A stretch of 12,741 bases of DNA from Flavobacteriaceae bacterium (GCA_030633225.1 DAOVTF010000019.1:1-12741); one strand, 5' to 3'; positions 1 through 7,502 are shown, counted from the stretch's first letter. Notes: generated from the letters alone by a model not told the origin. Numbers and translations: made by a program.

Positions 1-103
<103 letters not shown>

Positions 104-382
104 TTTATTTAAATAATAGTTGATGTTATTTATTACTATGATCTTGTCATATAAATTATTAAATATCAATATTTTACATTACTATTTAATTTGATAGATG
201 TTAGATGCAATAGATCATTTAAATGGTATTTTTATTGATTATTTTATACTAAAAGAGTTAACTTCTCAAAGATTTTCACATTAAACATAAAAAATAATTG
301 ATAGTTGTTGGTATTTTTAATGGTTTTTATATATTTGCAACATAATTGATTTTACATCGTTATAAAGTCTTAATAAAATTGT
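104..382. other. AT-rich intergenic region between glmS and the mini-protein gene
   Basis: These 279 bases are extremely AT-rich. Only very short reading frames occur, for example 18 codons from 138 and 28 codons from 198, and neither resembles anything known. The right end carries a candidate promoter for the small protein gene. No RNA gene or strong hairpin was recognised. Confidence 0.6.
308..337 (+). promoter_or_regulatory. Candidate Bacteroidota-type promoter for the mini-protein gene
   Basis: A TTG at 308-310 (-33 position) is followed after 19 bases by TATATTTG at 330-337, an exact match to the Bacteroidota -7 consensus TAnnTTTG with near-consensus spacing. Transcription would start around 343-345, leaving a leader of about 40 nt before the ATG at 383. 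In such AT-rich DNA part of the match can arise by chance. Confidence 0.5.
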
Positions 383-565
383 ATGATAAATAAATACTCT
401 AGAGTAATTATATTAATAATATTTGTTTTTAGTATAAATACTACTTTTGCGGGAGGACCACCTCCGCCTCCGCCTCCACTTCCAATTGATGGTGGGTTTC
501 TAGGTTTATTTGCCTTAGCAATAGGTTATGCAGTTAAAAAGATAAATGACATTTCAAAAAAATAA
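383..565 (+). CDS. Small exported PID-CTERM-like protein
   Basis: A 60-residue protein with a clear tripartite plan. Residues 1-23 form a signal peptide (basic MINKYSR start, hydrophobic core, cleavage probably after FA). Then come GG, seven consecutive prolines (26-32), Leu, Pro, and the motif IDGG (35-38). Residues 39-51 are a short hydrophobic segment, and the end is lysine-rich (KK, KK). A Pro-Ile-Asp-Gly motif followed by one membrane segment and a basic tail matches the short PID-CTERM sorting-domain proteins of Bacteroidota, which are analogous to PEP-CTERM substrates of exosortase-like enzymes. Almost nothing remains between signal peptide and sorting motif. The proline run is encoded by a locally GC-rich stretch (458-478) and would be expected to need EF-P for efficient translation. 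The gene stands alone; its stop lies 8 nt from the stop of riboflavin synthase. Its role is unknown and the sorting assignment is by motif only. Confidence 0.72.
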   Translation: MINKYSRVIILIIFVFSINTTFAGGPPPPPPPLPIDGGFLGLFALAIGYAVKKINDISKK

Positions 566-573
566 ACACGAAA

Positions 574-1158
574 TTACCGAACAAGTAATTTAGCTACATA
601 TTTACCAATTACATCAAACTCTAAATTTACATAATCATCTACTTTTATATTACCAAAGTTGGTGTGTTCAAATGTAAATGGAATTATAGCAACACTAAAA
701 CTATTATTTTTTGAATTAACTACTGTTAAACTCACTCCGTTTACAGTAACCGATCCTTTTTCAATTGTAAGATTATCATATTTATCTTCATAATTAAATG
801 TAAACACCCAACTACCATCAGCTTCATCAATTGCAGTGCATTTTCCAATTTGATCAACATGACCTTGAACTATATGGCCATCTAATCTCGCTCCAAGTTT
901 CATTGCTCTTTCAAGATTAACCTTGTCACCAATTTTTAAATGCCCAATATTCGATTTATCAATTGTTTCTTTAATAGCTGTAACGGTATGTGTATCGTTA
1001 TTTAAATCAATAACAGTTAAGCAAATACCATTGTGAGCTAAGCTTTGATCAATTTTTAAATCGGCTGAAATTTTACTTTTTACTGTTAAATGAATATTTT
1101 CCTTATCAGTTTTTAAACTTACTATCTCTCCTAATTCTTCAATAATTCCTGTAAACAT
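574..1158 (-). CDS. ribE: Riboflavin synthase, alpha subunit
   Basis: A 194-residue cytoplasmic enzyme (EC 2.5.1.9) that dismutates two 6,7-dimethyl-8-ribityllumazine molecules into riboflavin and a pyrimidinedione, the last step of riboflavin synthesis. It opens with the family hallmark MFTGIIEE and has two lumazine-binding barrel repeats, about 1-88 and 95-190. NGICLTV (43-49) and NGVSLTVV (140-147) are equivalent motifs in the two halves; Cys46 aligns with the functional Cys48 of the E. coli enzyme. GHIVQGHVD (94-102) begins the second barrel. The length is slightly below the usual 200-215 residues but looks complete. The ATG is fixed by the conserved N-terminus. It diverges from pdxA across 139 nt and converges on the mini-protein gene. 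Other riboflavin genes are not in the window. Confidence 0.96.
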   Translation of the reverse strand: MFTGIIEELGEIVSLKTDKENIHLTVKSKISADLKIDQSLAHNGICLTVIDLNNDTHTVTAIKETIDKSNIGHLKIGDKVNLERAMKLGARLDGHIVQGHVDQIGKCTAIDEADGSWVFTFNYEDKYDNLTIEKGSVTVNGVSLTVVNSKNNSFSVAIIPFTFEHTNFGNIKVDDYVNLEFDVIGKYVAKLLVR

Positions 1159-1221
1159 ATTCTAATTAATAATGATTAAATTTGTTAAATAATTAAATTC
1201 AAAATTCATGTTATTTTTCTA

Positions 1222-1229
1222 CAAAATTA
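1222..1229 (-). promoter_or_regulatory. Possible -7 element for riboflavin synthase
   Basis: On the minus strand this reads TAATTTTG, an exact TAnnTTTG match about 64 bases upstream of the riboflavin synthase ATG. No good TTG lies at the -33 distance, so this is a weak call. It sits in the 139-nt divergent region shared with pdxA. Confidence 0.27.
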
Positions 1230-1297
1230 ACAATTTTGAGAAGTTGCATAATATGAATTTAAAGAAATTTTAATAAATACTAAAAAAAATCGATAGA

Positions 1298-2329
1298 GTG
1301 AAAAAATCGGATAAAATAAAAGTTGGAATTTCTGTTGGAGACCTTAACGGAATTGGAATTGAAATAATATTAAAAACATTTGAAGATAGTAGAATGCTCG
1401 ATTTTTGTACACCAATTATTTTTGCATCAACTAAAGTTGTAAGCTATCATAAAAAAGCATTACAAAGTGCTATTAATATTCACGGAATAGATAATTTAAA
1501 AAAAGTAGTTCATAATAAAGTAAATTTATTAAATATTTGGAAGGATTTAATTGATATTGAATTAGGTAAGGCTACTGAAATTTCGGGTAAGTATGCATAT
1601 GATTCTTTAAAAAGTGCCACGAATGCATTAAAAAATGATGAAATTGATGTTTTGGTTACAGCTCCTATTAATAAAAACAATATTCAATCTGAAGAGTTTA
1701 AATTTCAAGGTCATACTGAATATTTAGAAAATATCCTTGAAGGAGAAAGCTTAATGATTCTAATGACAGATGAATTAAAAATAGGTTTGATTACAGGCCA
1801 TATTCCTATAAATAAAGTTGCAGAAACTATTACATCAAATTTAATCACAAAAAAAGTTGAAATCATGTATAATACTCTTGTGCAAGATTTTAATATTTTT
1901 AAACCAAAAATTGCAGTATTAGGTTTAAATCCACATTGTGGAGATCATGGTGTAATTGGAACTGAAGATGACGAAGTTGTATCACCAACAATTGAAAAAA
2001 TTCAAAAGTCAGGAAAATTAGTTTACGGACCTTATGCTGCTGATAGCTTTTTTGGTAGTGAAAATTATAAAAAATTTGATGGTATTTTGGCAATGTATCA
2101 TGATCAAGGGCTTGCACCTTTCAAAACACTAGCCTTTGGGAATGGTGTAAATTTTACAGCAGGGTTGAATAAAATTAGAACCTCACCAGATCATGGAACC
2201 GCATATGAAATAGCAGGTAAAGGTGAAGCAAATTTTAATTCATTTAAGGAGGCACTATTTACTGCAATTTCGATATTTAACACAAGAAATGAATACATTT
2301 TGTTAAATGAGAATAAATTGACAAAGTAG
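1298..2329 (+). CDS. pdxA: 4-hydroxythreonine-4-phosphate dehydrogenase
   Basis: A 343-residue cytoplasmic enzyme of the DXP-dependent vitamin B6 pathway. It oxidises 4-phosphohydroxy-L-threonine with NAD(P), and the product is condensed with deoxyxylulose phosphate by PdxJ to give pyridoxine 5'-phosphate. Family motifs are GDLNGIG (14-20), TAPINK (121-126), GHTEYL (138-143), GLNPHCGD (209-216), YHDQGLAPFK (267-276) and TSPDHGTAYEIAGKG (295-309). The three metal-binding histidines are all present: His139, His213 and His268. The start codon is GTG; the MKKS... opening fits Bacteroidota relatives, and the next in-frame ATG (codon 33) would remove the GDLNGIG motif. The gene diverges from riboflavin synthase. 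It is followed after 61 nt by the DUF177 gene, which appears to have its own promoter element. Confidence 0.96.
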   Translation: MKKSDKIKVGISVGDLNGIGIEIILKTFEDSRMLDFCTPIIFASTKVVSYHKKALQSAINIHGIDNLKKVVHNKVNLLNIWKDLIDIELGKATEISGKYAYDSLKSATNALKNDEIDVLVTAPINKNNIQSEEFKFQGHTEYLENILEGESLMILMTDELKIGLITGHIPINKVAETITSNLITKKVEIMYNTLVQDFNIFKPKIAVLGLNPHCGDHGVIGTEDDEVVSPTIEKIQKSGKLVYGPYAADSFFGSENYKKFDGILAMYHDQGLAPFKTLAFGNGVNFTAGLNKIRTSPDHGTAYEIAGKGEANFNSFKEALFTAISIFNTRNEYILLNENKLTK

Positions 2330-2361
2330 GATAAAATATTTTTTTAGTACATTAAATTTAA

Positions 2362-2369
2362 TATCTTTG
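2362..2369 (+). promoter_or_regulatory. -7 promoter element for the DUF177-rpmF pair
   Basis: TATCTTTG followed by C is an exact match to the Bacteroidota -7 element. It lies 21 bases before the ATG at 2391, so transcription would begin around 2374-2376 with a short leader. A T-run lies at the -33 distance but there is no TTG. The element overlaps the TTG at 2367 that would be the start of the longest reading frame, arguing against that start. Confidence 0.5.
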
Positions 2370-2390
2370 CGCGCTCAAATTTATGTTCAG

Positions 2391-2927
2391 ATGAAGATGT
2401 TAAATGATTATGAAGTTTCTTTTATAGGTTTAAAAGAAGGAACTCATAATTTTGAATATAAAATTGAAAAACAGTTCTTTGAAGCTTTTAAATATGATGA
2501 ATTTATTGACACTAATATAACGGTAGATTTAAATTTGGTAAAAAAAAATACATTATTAGAATTATATTTTTCTTCTAAAGGATCGGTTAAGGTTGCGTGT
2601 GATGTGACAAACGAACCTTTTGATCTTCCAATTGATGGAGATTTAGAATTGGTTGTAAAATTTGGAAATGAGTATAATAATGATAATGATGAAATTTTGA
2701 TAATTCCTCATGGTGATCATCAAATAAATATAGCGCAATATGTTTATGAAATGATTATTTTGTCAATACCAAATAAAAAAGTTCATCCAGGGATTGAAGA
2801 TGGTACATTACAATCAGATATTCTAATAAAGCTTAAAGAATTAGAACCAAAAGAAAATAATAATTTAAATCAAATTGATCCTAGATGGGATGATTTAAAA
2901 AAATTACTAACAGATAAAAACACATAG
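2391..2927 (+). CDS. DUF177/YceD family protein
   Basis: The reading frame is open from a TTG at 2367, but the ATG at 2391 is preferred (178 residues). It gives [17 protein letters not shown], which matches the usual start of Bacteroidota DUF177 proteins (short lead, aromatic/hydrophobic strand, F-x-GLK-x-G), and 2367 falls inside a promoter -7 element. The ATG at 2397 is another possibility. The central segment [16 protein letters not shown] is the characteristic conserved core; there is one cysteine where many relatives have a Cys-x-x-Cys pair. The C-terminus ends in [12 protein letters not shown], typical of the Bacteroidetes branch. Members are encoded next to rpmF across bacteria, and YceD/DUF177 proteins have been linked to 23S rRNA accumulation or processing. 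Here rpmF follows after only 2 nt, so the two are surely co-transcribed. Confidence 0.88.
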   Translation: MKMLNDYEVSFIGLKEGTHNFEYKIEKQFFEAFKYDEFIDTNITVDLNLVKKNTLLELYFSSKGSVKVACDVTNEPFDLPIDGDLELVVKFGNEYNNDNDEILIIPHGDHQINIAQYVYEMIILSIPNKKVHPGIEDGTLQSDILIKLKELEPKENNNLNQIDPRWDDLKKLLTDKNT

Positions 2928-2929
2928 AG

Positions 2930-3124
2930 ATGGCACATCCTAAAAGAAAAATATCGAAACAAAGAAGAGATAAAAGAAGAACTCATTACAAAGCAGTTTC
3001 TCCGCAAATTGCTAAAGACCCAACAACTGGTGAAGCTCATTTGTATCACAGAGCGCATTGGCATGAAGGAAAATTATATTATAGAGGTCAAATTTTAATT
3101 GATTCTGCAGATAATCAAGCATAA
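2930..3124 (+). CDS. rpmF: 50S ribosomal protein L32
   Basis: A 64-residue, strongly basic large-subunit ribosomal protein. [17 protein letters not shown] is the hallmark N-terminus and [16 protein letters not shown] (38-53) the conserved centre. There is no cysteine, so the four-cysteine zinc ribbon of many L32 proteins is absent. This is the zinc-independent (C-minus) form, which is usual in Bacteroidota. The gene follows the DUF177 gene by 2 nt and is followed 25 nt later by a strong terminator. In E. coli yceD-rpmF continues into plsX and fabH; here fabH is the next gene but is separated by the terminator, and plsX is not between them. Confidence 0.97.
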   Translation: MAHPKRKISKQRRDKRRTHYKAVSPQIAKDPTTGEAHLYHRAHWHEGKLYYRGQILIDSADNQA

Positions 3125-3149
3125 TCAAGATTTTCTTCAAAAAAGACCT

Positions 3150-3177
3150 AAAACCCTCAATTTTGAGGGTTTTTTTA
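3150..3177 (+). terminator. Rho-independent terminator after rpmF
   Basis: The arm 3150-3159 pairs perfectly with 3164-3173 (core ACCCTCA / TGAGGGT, loop ATTT) and runs into a T tract. It ends the pdxA-DUF177-rpmF block and insulates fabH. Confidence 0.9.
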
Positions 3178-3241
3178 TTGATTTATACTAAAAATTGTCA
3201 AAAAAGGTAGTTTTTTGATCAATTGATAAAATCTATTTCAC

Positions 3242-3249
3242 TACTTTTG
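3242..3249 (+). promoter_or_regulatory. Candidate -7 element upstream of fabH
   Basis: TACTTTTG matches TAnnTTTG exactly, 52 bases before the fabH ATG. Possible -33 boxes are TTTG at 3214-3217 (24-base spacer) and TTG at 3223-3225 (16-base spacer); neither spacing is ideal. A promoter is expected here because a terminator lies just upstream. Confidence 0.4.
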
Positions 3250-3301
3250 AACTCTGTTTTGATAAAAATATTAGAGTTTTTTAATATGCAAAAAAACAAA
3301 A

Positions 3302-4297
3302 ATGAATAAAGTTACTGCTGCTATTACTGCTGTTGGAAAATATGTTCCAGAATATATTCTTACTAATAAAGAATTGGAAACAATGGTTGATACCAACGAT
3401 GAATGGATCACCACTAGAACGGGTATAAAAGAGAGAAGAATTTTAAAGGATAAGAATAAAGGTTCTTCTTATTTAGCTATAAAAGCAGCTGAAAATTTAT
3501 TTTCAAAAAAGAGTTTTGATCCAAAAGAAATTGATCTAGTTATTGTTGCAACTGCAACACCAGACATGCAGGCAGCTTCAACGGCTGCATTTGTAGCTAC
3601 TAAAATTGGAGCAACCAATGCTTTTTCTTTTGACTTAGAATCAGCTTGCTCAAGTTTTTTATACGGAATTTCAGTTGCATCTCAGTATATTGAATCTGGG
3701 AGATATAAAAAAGTATTATTAATTGGTGCTGATAAAAATTCATCAATGATTGATTATACTGATAGAACAACTTGTATTATATTCGGTGATGGTGCTGGAG
3801 CAGTTATGTTTGAGCCAAATGATGAGGGAAATGGTTTTCAGGATGAATATTTGAGAACTGATGGTTCTGGAAGGGAGTTTTTACAAGTGCCTGCAGGGGG
3901 TTCGCTACAACCATCTACGATAGAAACTGTTAAAAATAAATTGCATTATGCAAGACAAGACGGACAAACAGTTTTTAAAAATGCTGTTTTTAATATGGCT
4001 GATGTATGTGAGAAAATATTAGATAGAAATAAGTTGAATAATGATGATATTTCTTGGTTAACTGCCCACCAAGCCAATAAACGTATTATTGAAGCAACAG
4101 GAAGACGAATGAATCTGGATGCTTCAAAAGTTATGTTAAATATTCAAAATTACGGGAACACAACCTCAGCAACAATACCATTATTATTTGCTGATTATGA
4201 AGAACAATTAAATAAAGGAGATAAAATTATTATTGCTGCTTTTGGTGGAGGTTTTTCATGGGGGGCTATTTACTTTAAATGGGCATATAATTCATAA
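3302..4297 (+). CDS. fabH: 3-oxoacyl-[acyl-carrier-protein] synthase III (KAS III)
   Basis: A 331-residue thiolase-fold enzyme (EC 2.3.1.180). It starts type II fatty acid synthesis by condensing a short acyl-CoA with malonyl-ACP. The catalytic triad is visible: Cys116 in ESACSSF, His256 in TAHQANKR and Asn286 in NYGNTTSATIP. WITTRTGI (35-42) and GDGAGAVMFE (162-171) are further family signatures, and the end GGGFSWGAIYFKWAY is the typical C-terminus. The ATG agrees with the usual N-terminus (VTAAITAVGKYVPE). It heads a co-directional set with accB (24 nt later) and accC, which supply carboxylated biotin for malonyl-CoA, so the cluster gathers the initiation step and its substrate supply. Gram-negative genomes may carry a second fabH copy; whether this one prefers acetyl-CoA or branched primers cannot be read from the sequence. 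Confidence 0.95.
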   Translation: MNKVTAAITAVGKYVPEYILTNKELETMVDTNDEWITTRTGIKERRILKDKNKGSSYLAIKAAENLFSKKSFDPKEIDLVIVATATPDMQAASTAAFVATKIGATNAFSFDLESACSSFLYGISVASQYIESGRYKKVLLIGADKNSSMIDYTDRTTCIIFGDGAGAVMFEPNDEGNGFQDEYLRTDGSGREFLQVPAGGSLQPSTIETVKNKLHYARQDGQTVFKNAVFNMADVCEKILDRNKLNNDDISWLTAHQANKRIIEATGRRMNLDASKVMLNIQNYGNTTSATIPLLFADYEEQLNKGDKIIIAAFGGGFSWGAIYFKWAYNS

Positions 4298-4321
4298 AAG
4301 AACATTCAAAATATATATATT

Positions 4322-4804
4322 ATGGAATTAAAAGAAATTCAAAATCTAATTAAATTCGTTGCAAAATCAGGTGCTAGTGAAGTAAAATTAGAAATGAAAG
4401 ATGTTAAAATAACCATTAAAACTGGAAAAGGAAAAACGGAAACTACAATTATTCAACAGCCAACTGTTTCTCAAATTCCCATTTTAGCGCAACCAGTTTC
4501 AGAAACGATTATCAATTCAGGTGGTGATGCTTCAACAGAAGAGAATAAAGAAGAAAATTCAAATTATATTGAAATTAAATCTCCAATAATTGGAACTTTT
4601 TATAGAAAACCTTCTCCTGATAAACCGGTTTTTGCAAAAGTAGGTGATACTATTGATGCAGGTGATACGGTTTGTATTATTGAGGCAATGAAATTATTTA
4701 ATGAAGTTGAATCTGAGGTGTCGGGAAAAATTGTCAAAGTATTGGTTGATGATTCTTCACCTGTCGAATTTGATCAACCTTTGTTTTTAGTTGACCCTTC
4801 ATAA
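4322..4804 (+). CDS. accB: Biotin carboxyl carrier protein of acetyl-CoA carboxylase
   Basis: A 160-residue carrier subunit (BCCP). The N-terminal part (1-35, MELKEIQNLIKFVAKSGASE) is the standard helical lead and is followed by a flexible Gln/Pro/Ser/Glu linker (40-80). The biotinyl domain (about 84-158) starts IKSPIIGTFYRKPSPD, which includes the protruding thumb typical of BCCP, and carries EAMKLFNEV; Lys124 is the biotinylation site. The protein ferries the carboxyl group from AccC to the carboxyltransferase AccAD, which is not encoded in this window. Length and layout are normal. accC follows after 27 nt, the usual accBC pairing. Confidence 0.96.
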   Translation: MELKEIQNLIKFVAKSGASEVKLEMKDVKITIKTGKGKTETTIIQQPTVSQIPILAQPVSETIINSGGDASTEENKEENSNYIEIKSPIIGTFYRKPSPDKPVFAKVGDTIDAGDTVCIIEAMKLFNEVESEVSGKIVKVLVDDSSPVEFDQPLFLVDPS

Positions 4805-4831
4805 TTAATTTTCATATAATTTATTCAAATT

Positions 4832-6178
4832 ATGTTTAAAAAAATATTAATTGCCAACAGAGGAGAAATTGCACTTCGAATAATTAGAACCTGTAGAGAA
4901 ATGGGAATTAAAACGGTTGCTGTTTACTCAACTGCTGATGCTGAAAGTCTTCATGTTAGATTTGCTGACGAAGCAGTTTGCATTGGTCCGCCACCAAGTA
5001 ATGAATCCTATCTTAAAATTTCAAATATAATTGCGGCAGCAGAAATTACAAATGCTGATGCTATTCATCCCGGTTATGGTTTTTTAGCAGAAAATGCCAG
5101 GTTTTCAAAAATATGTGAAGAACACGGGATTAAATTTATAGGAGCTACCGCTGAGATGATAAATTTGATGGGAGATAAAGCCTCAGCAATTGCAACAATG
5201 AAAAAGGCTGGAGTTCCAACAATTCCTGGTTCAAATGGTATTTTATCCTCTTTAGAAGTTGCAGAAAAATTCGCGAAAAAAATTGGATATCCAGTAATGC
5301 TTAAGGCTACTGCTGGAGGTGGTGGTAAAGGAATGAGAGCGGTATGGAAACCAGAAGATATTCAAAATGCATGGGAGTCAGCTCGTCAAGAAGCAAAAGC
5401 AGCTTTTGCTAATGATGACATGTATATGGAGAAACTTATTGAAGAACCTCGCCATATTGAGATTCAAATAATTGGAGATTCAAAAGGAAGGGCTTGCCAT
5501 TTATCTGAAAGAGATTGTTCTATACAGCGTCGACATCAAAAATTAACTGAAGAAACTCCTTCGCCATTTATGACCAAATCTTTAAGGGAAAAAATGGGGA
5601 AAGCAGCTGTTAAAGCATCTGAAAGTATAAAATATGAAGGAGCTGGTACAGTAGAATTTTTAGTTGATAAACATAGAAAATTCTACTTTATGGAAATGAA
5701 TACTCGTATTCAAGTTGAACATCCAATTACGGAGCAAGTTATTGCTAATTTTGATTTGATTCGTGAACAAATTAAGGCTGCTGATGGTATTCCAATTATT
5801 GGAATAAATTACTTCCCCAATCAACATGCTATTGAATGTAGAATAAATGCGGAAGATCCATTTAACAATTTTAGACCTTCCCCAGGTACAATAACTATTT
5901 TCCATGCGCCAGGAGGGCACGGGGTTAGATTAGACACTCATGTTTATGCAGGATATACAATTCCACCCAATTATGATTCAATGATTGCTAAATTAATTGT
6001 AACCGCTCAAACCCGAGAAGAAGCAATTAGTAAAATGCGAAGAGCTCTTGATGAATTTGTAATTGAAGGAGTTAAAACAACAATTCCGTTTCATCGTCAA
6101 TTAATGGATAACCAAGATTATATTGAGGGAAATTATACTACAAAATTTATGGAGGATTTTGTTTTACAACCAGAATAG
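4832..6178 (+). CDS. accC: Acetyl-CoA carboxylase, biotin carboxylase subunit
   Basis: A 448-residue ATP-grasp enzyme (EC 6.3.4.14) that carboxylates biotin on AccB with bicarbonate and ATP. The N-terminal domain opens [29 protein letters not shown] (79-89) follows. The ATP-grasp lid has GGGGKG (162-167) next to Lys158. Catalytic and metal residues line up with E. coli AccC: Lys116, His208, Glu275, Glu288 and the strand NTRIQVEHP (290-298) with Arg292, Gln294, Val295 and Glu296; Arg337 sits in ECRINAEDP. The C-terminal domain is complete. The length equals the family norm and there is no fused biotinyl domain, so it is the free subunit rather than a pyruvate or propionyl carboxylase. It is the last gene of the fabH-accB-accC operon. 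Confidence 0.97.
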   Translation: MFKKILIANRGEIALRIIRTCREMGIKTVAVYSTADAESLHVRFADEAVCIGPPPSNESYLKISNIIAAAEITNADAIHPGYGFLAENARFSKICEEHGIKFIGATAEMINLMGDKASAIATMKKAGVPTIPGSNGILSSLEVAEKFAKKIGYPVMLKATAGGGGKGMRAVWKPEDIQNAWESARQEAKAAFANDDMYMEKLIEEPRHIEIQIIGDSKGRACHLSERDCSIQRRHQKLTEETPSPFMTKSLREKMGKAAVKASESIKYEGAGTVEFLVDKHRKFYFMEMNTRIQVEHPITEQVIANFDLIREQIKAADGIPIIGINYFPNQHAIECRINAEDPFNNFRPSPGTITIFHAPGGHGVRLDTHVYAGYTIPPNYDSMIAKLIVTAQTREEAISKMRRALDEFVIEGVKTTIPFHRQLMDNQDYIEGNYTTKFMEDFVLQPE

Positions 6179-6204
6179 GTAATAATAGTTTATAATTGTA
6201 ATAC

Positions 6205-6244
6205 AATAAAAGGATATGATTTTTCATATCCTTTTATTTTTTAA
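6205..6244 (+). terminator. Rho-independent terminator after accC
   Basis: A perfect 15-bp stem (6205-6219 with 6224-6238) with a TTTT loop and centre AAAAGGATATGA is followed by a T-rich tract. It closes the fabH-accBC operon 27 nt after the accC stop. Confidence 0.88.
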
Positions 6245-6276
6245 TTTTACTTACAATTATTAATTTAGTACAGATT

Positions 6277-6759
6277 ATGAATAAATTTAAGCAAGTGAAA
6301 GATTCAATTATTAAAATAGATGGTATTGATAAAATAATTTTAAACCAATTAATGAAAGATGCAAGAACCCCAATATTAAGTATTGCCCGTGAAATTGGAA
6401 TTTCTGGAGCAGCAATACATCAACGATTGCGGAAGTTAGAAGCATCAGGATTGATTGCAGGGTCAAAGTTTGTAATTAATCCAAAAACTTTAGGTTTTAA
6501 AACACTAGCATTTGTAGGTATATTTTTAGACAGTTCAAGTAAATATAAAGAGGCAGTTAAACGCCTAAAAGAAATTGATGAGGTGACTGAAAGTCATTAT
6601 ACTACAGGAAATTATGCAATTTTTGTAAAAATATTATGTAAAGATAATGAGCATTTAATGCAAGTTTTGAATCATCAAATTCAAAACATTAAAGGTGTTG
6701 CTAGAACAGAAACATTTATTTCTTTAGATCAACAAATAGATAGACAAATGAAAATTTAA
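6277..6759 (+). CDS. Lrp/AsnC family transcriptional regulator
   Basis: A 160-residue DNA-binding regulator. The N-terminal part holds a winged helix-turn-helix (about 15-62): DGIDKIILNQLMKDAR, then SIAREIGISGAAIHQRLRKLEASGLI, the classic AsnC-type helix-turn-helix with the recognition helix at about 44-56. The C-terminal part (about 70-150) is the ACT-like RAM domain that binds amino acids and drives oligomerisation; GNYAIFVKI (111-119) is its conserved strand. The gene lies between a terminator and a convergent peptidase, so it is probably monocistronic. Lrp proteins often control amino-acid metabolism, and an asparaginase gene lies about 0.8 kb away, but no direct link is shown. The specific effector and targets are unknown. 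Confidence 0.9.
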   Translation: MNKFKQVKDSIIKIDGIDKIILNQLMKDARTPILSIAREIGISGAAIHQRLRKLEASGLIAGSKFVINPKTLGFKTLAFVGIFLDSSSKYKEAVKRLKEIDEVTESHYTTGNYAIFVKILCKDNEHLMQVLNHQIQNIKGVARTETFISLDQQIDRQMKI

Positions 6760-6766
6760 ACAGGCA

Positions 6767-6814
6767 TGTATTTGTTGCTTCAAATTTTTTATTAAACTTG
6801 AAACAACAAATACA
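6767..6814. terminator. Bidirectional terminator between convergent genes
   Basis: A long inverted repeat: 6767-6777 pairs with 6804-6814 (11 bp, core GTATTTGTTG / CAACAAATAC), one mismatch, then 6779-6783 with 6798-6802, and a 14-base AT loop. It fills the 65-nt gap between the stops of the Lrp gene and the peptidase gene. A pure T tail is missing on both sides, so the terminator function is inferred from position and structure. Confidence 0.6.
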
Positions 6815-6824
6815 AATCTGTAAA

Positions 6825-7502
6825 TTAACTTCTACTGCTATAAATATTTAAGTAATATAATAAGGTTGCAATCGAACCTAAAGCTGCAACTAAATAAGTT
6901 CTAGCAGCCCATTTTAAAGCATCTTTTGCTCCACTTTGTTCTTCAGTAGTTAACATATTTTTATTCTCCAGCCAAGCTAATGCTCTATTACTTGCATCAT
7001 ATTCAACGGGTAAAGTAACAATACTAAAAACTACTGTAGCAGCAAAAAATATAATTCCGATTAGTAAAAGTTGTGGAAATGAATTAACAGTAAAAATTCC
7101 AGCGATCAATAAAAAGGAAGCTAATTTTGATGAAATACCTACGGTTGGTACTAATTTTGATCGTAATTCTAACCAGCGATATGAAGTTGCATGCTGTACT
7201 GCATGACCACATTCATGTGCTGCAACAGCTGCTGCTGAAGTATTTCTTTGATTGTAAACTCCTTCACTTAAATTTACTGTTTTAGTTTGAGGATTATAAT
7301 GATCGGTTAACATACCTTTTGTTGAAACAACTTTTACATCATTAATTCCATTATCTGCTAACATTTTTTCTGCAATTTCTTTTCCGCTTAATCCATTTTG
7401 TAGATGTGTTTTGGAATAATGTTTAAATTTACTTTTTAATTTGTATTGGACAAACATTCCAATTCCTCCTATTAATAAGATTAATAAATAAGCTCCAGAC
7501 AT
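6825..7502 (-). CDS. Membrane zinc metallopeptidase, YugP-like
   Basis: A 225-residue membrane protein of the zinc metallopeptidase family that includes B. subtilis YugP. Residues 4-20 form an N-terminal membrane segment. The zinc motif is HECGH (96-100) in AAVAAHECGHAVQHA, with His96 and His100 as ligands and Glu97 as the catalytic base. LPVEYDASNRA (164-174) is the second conserved block, and Glu167 is the probable third ligand. Hydrophobic segments at about 127-139, 144-164 and 203-219 follow the active-site motif. DHYNP and VNLSEGVY (67-83) are also family hallmarks. The length is normal for the family. It is an isolated gene converging on the Lrp regulator and diverging from asparaginase; its substrate is unknown. 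Confidence 0.9.
   Translation of the reverse strand: MSGAYLLILLIGGIGMFVQYKLKSKFKHYSKTHLQNGLSGKEIAEKMLADNGINDVKVVSTKGMLTDHYNPQTKTVNLSEGVYNQRNTSAAAVAAHECGHAVQHATSYRWLELRSKLVPTVGISSKLASFLLIAGIFTVNSFPQLLLIGIIFFAATVVFSIVTLPVEYDASNRALAWLENKNMLTTEEQSGAKDALKWAARTYLVAALGSIATLLYYLNIYSSRS

Noticed and set aside
198..284. A 28-codon open frame in the first intergenic region
   Set aside because: It has no recognisable motif, signal peptide or promoter of its own, and short frames of this size are expected by chance in the gap.
458..478. The cytosine-rich proline codon run as a simple repeat or structural DNA element
   Set aside because: It is only 21 bases, in frame, and uses mixed CCA, CCT and CCG codons, so it is better explained as selected proline coding than as a repeat expansion.
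1177..1184. TAAATTTG as a pdxA promoter element
   Set aside because: It matches the -7 consensus but has no TTG at the -33 distance and would lie 114 bases before the pdxA start, next to the riboflavin synthase start on the opposite strand.
1899..2117. 72-codon minus-strand frame inside pdxA
   Set aside because: It is antisense to conserved PdxA active-site motifs and its composition (rich in His, Gln and Leu) is what the complement of that coding sequence gives.
2870..3064. 64-codon minus-strand frame over the DUF177-rpmF junction
   Set aside because: Covers the L32 coding sequence in antisense and resembles no known protein.
5660..5920. 86-codon minus-strand frame inside accC
   Set aside because: Antisense to the catalytic ATP-grasp region of AccC; no family resemblance.
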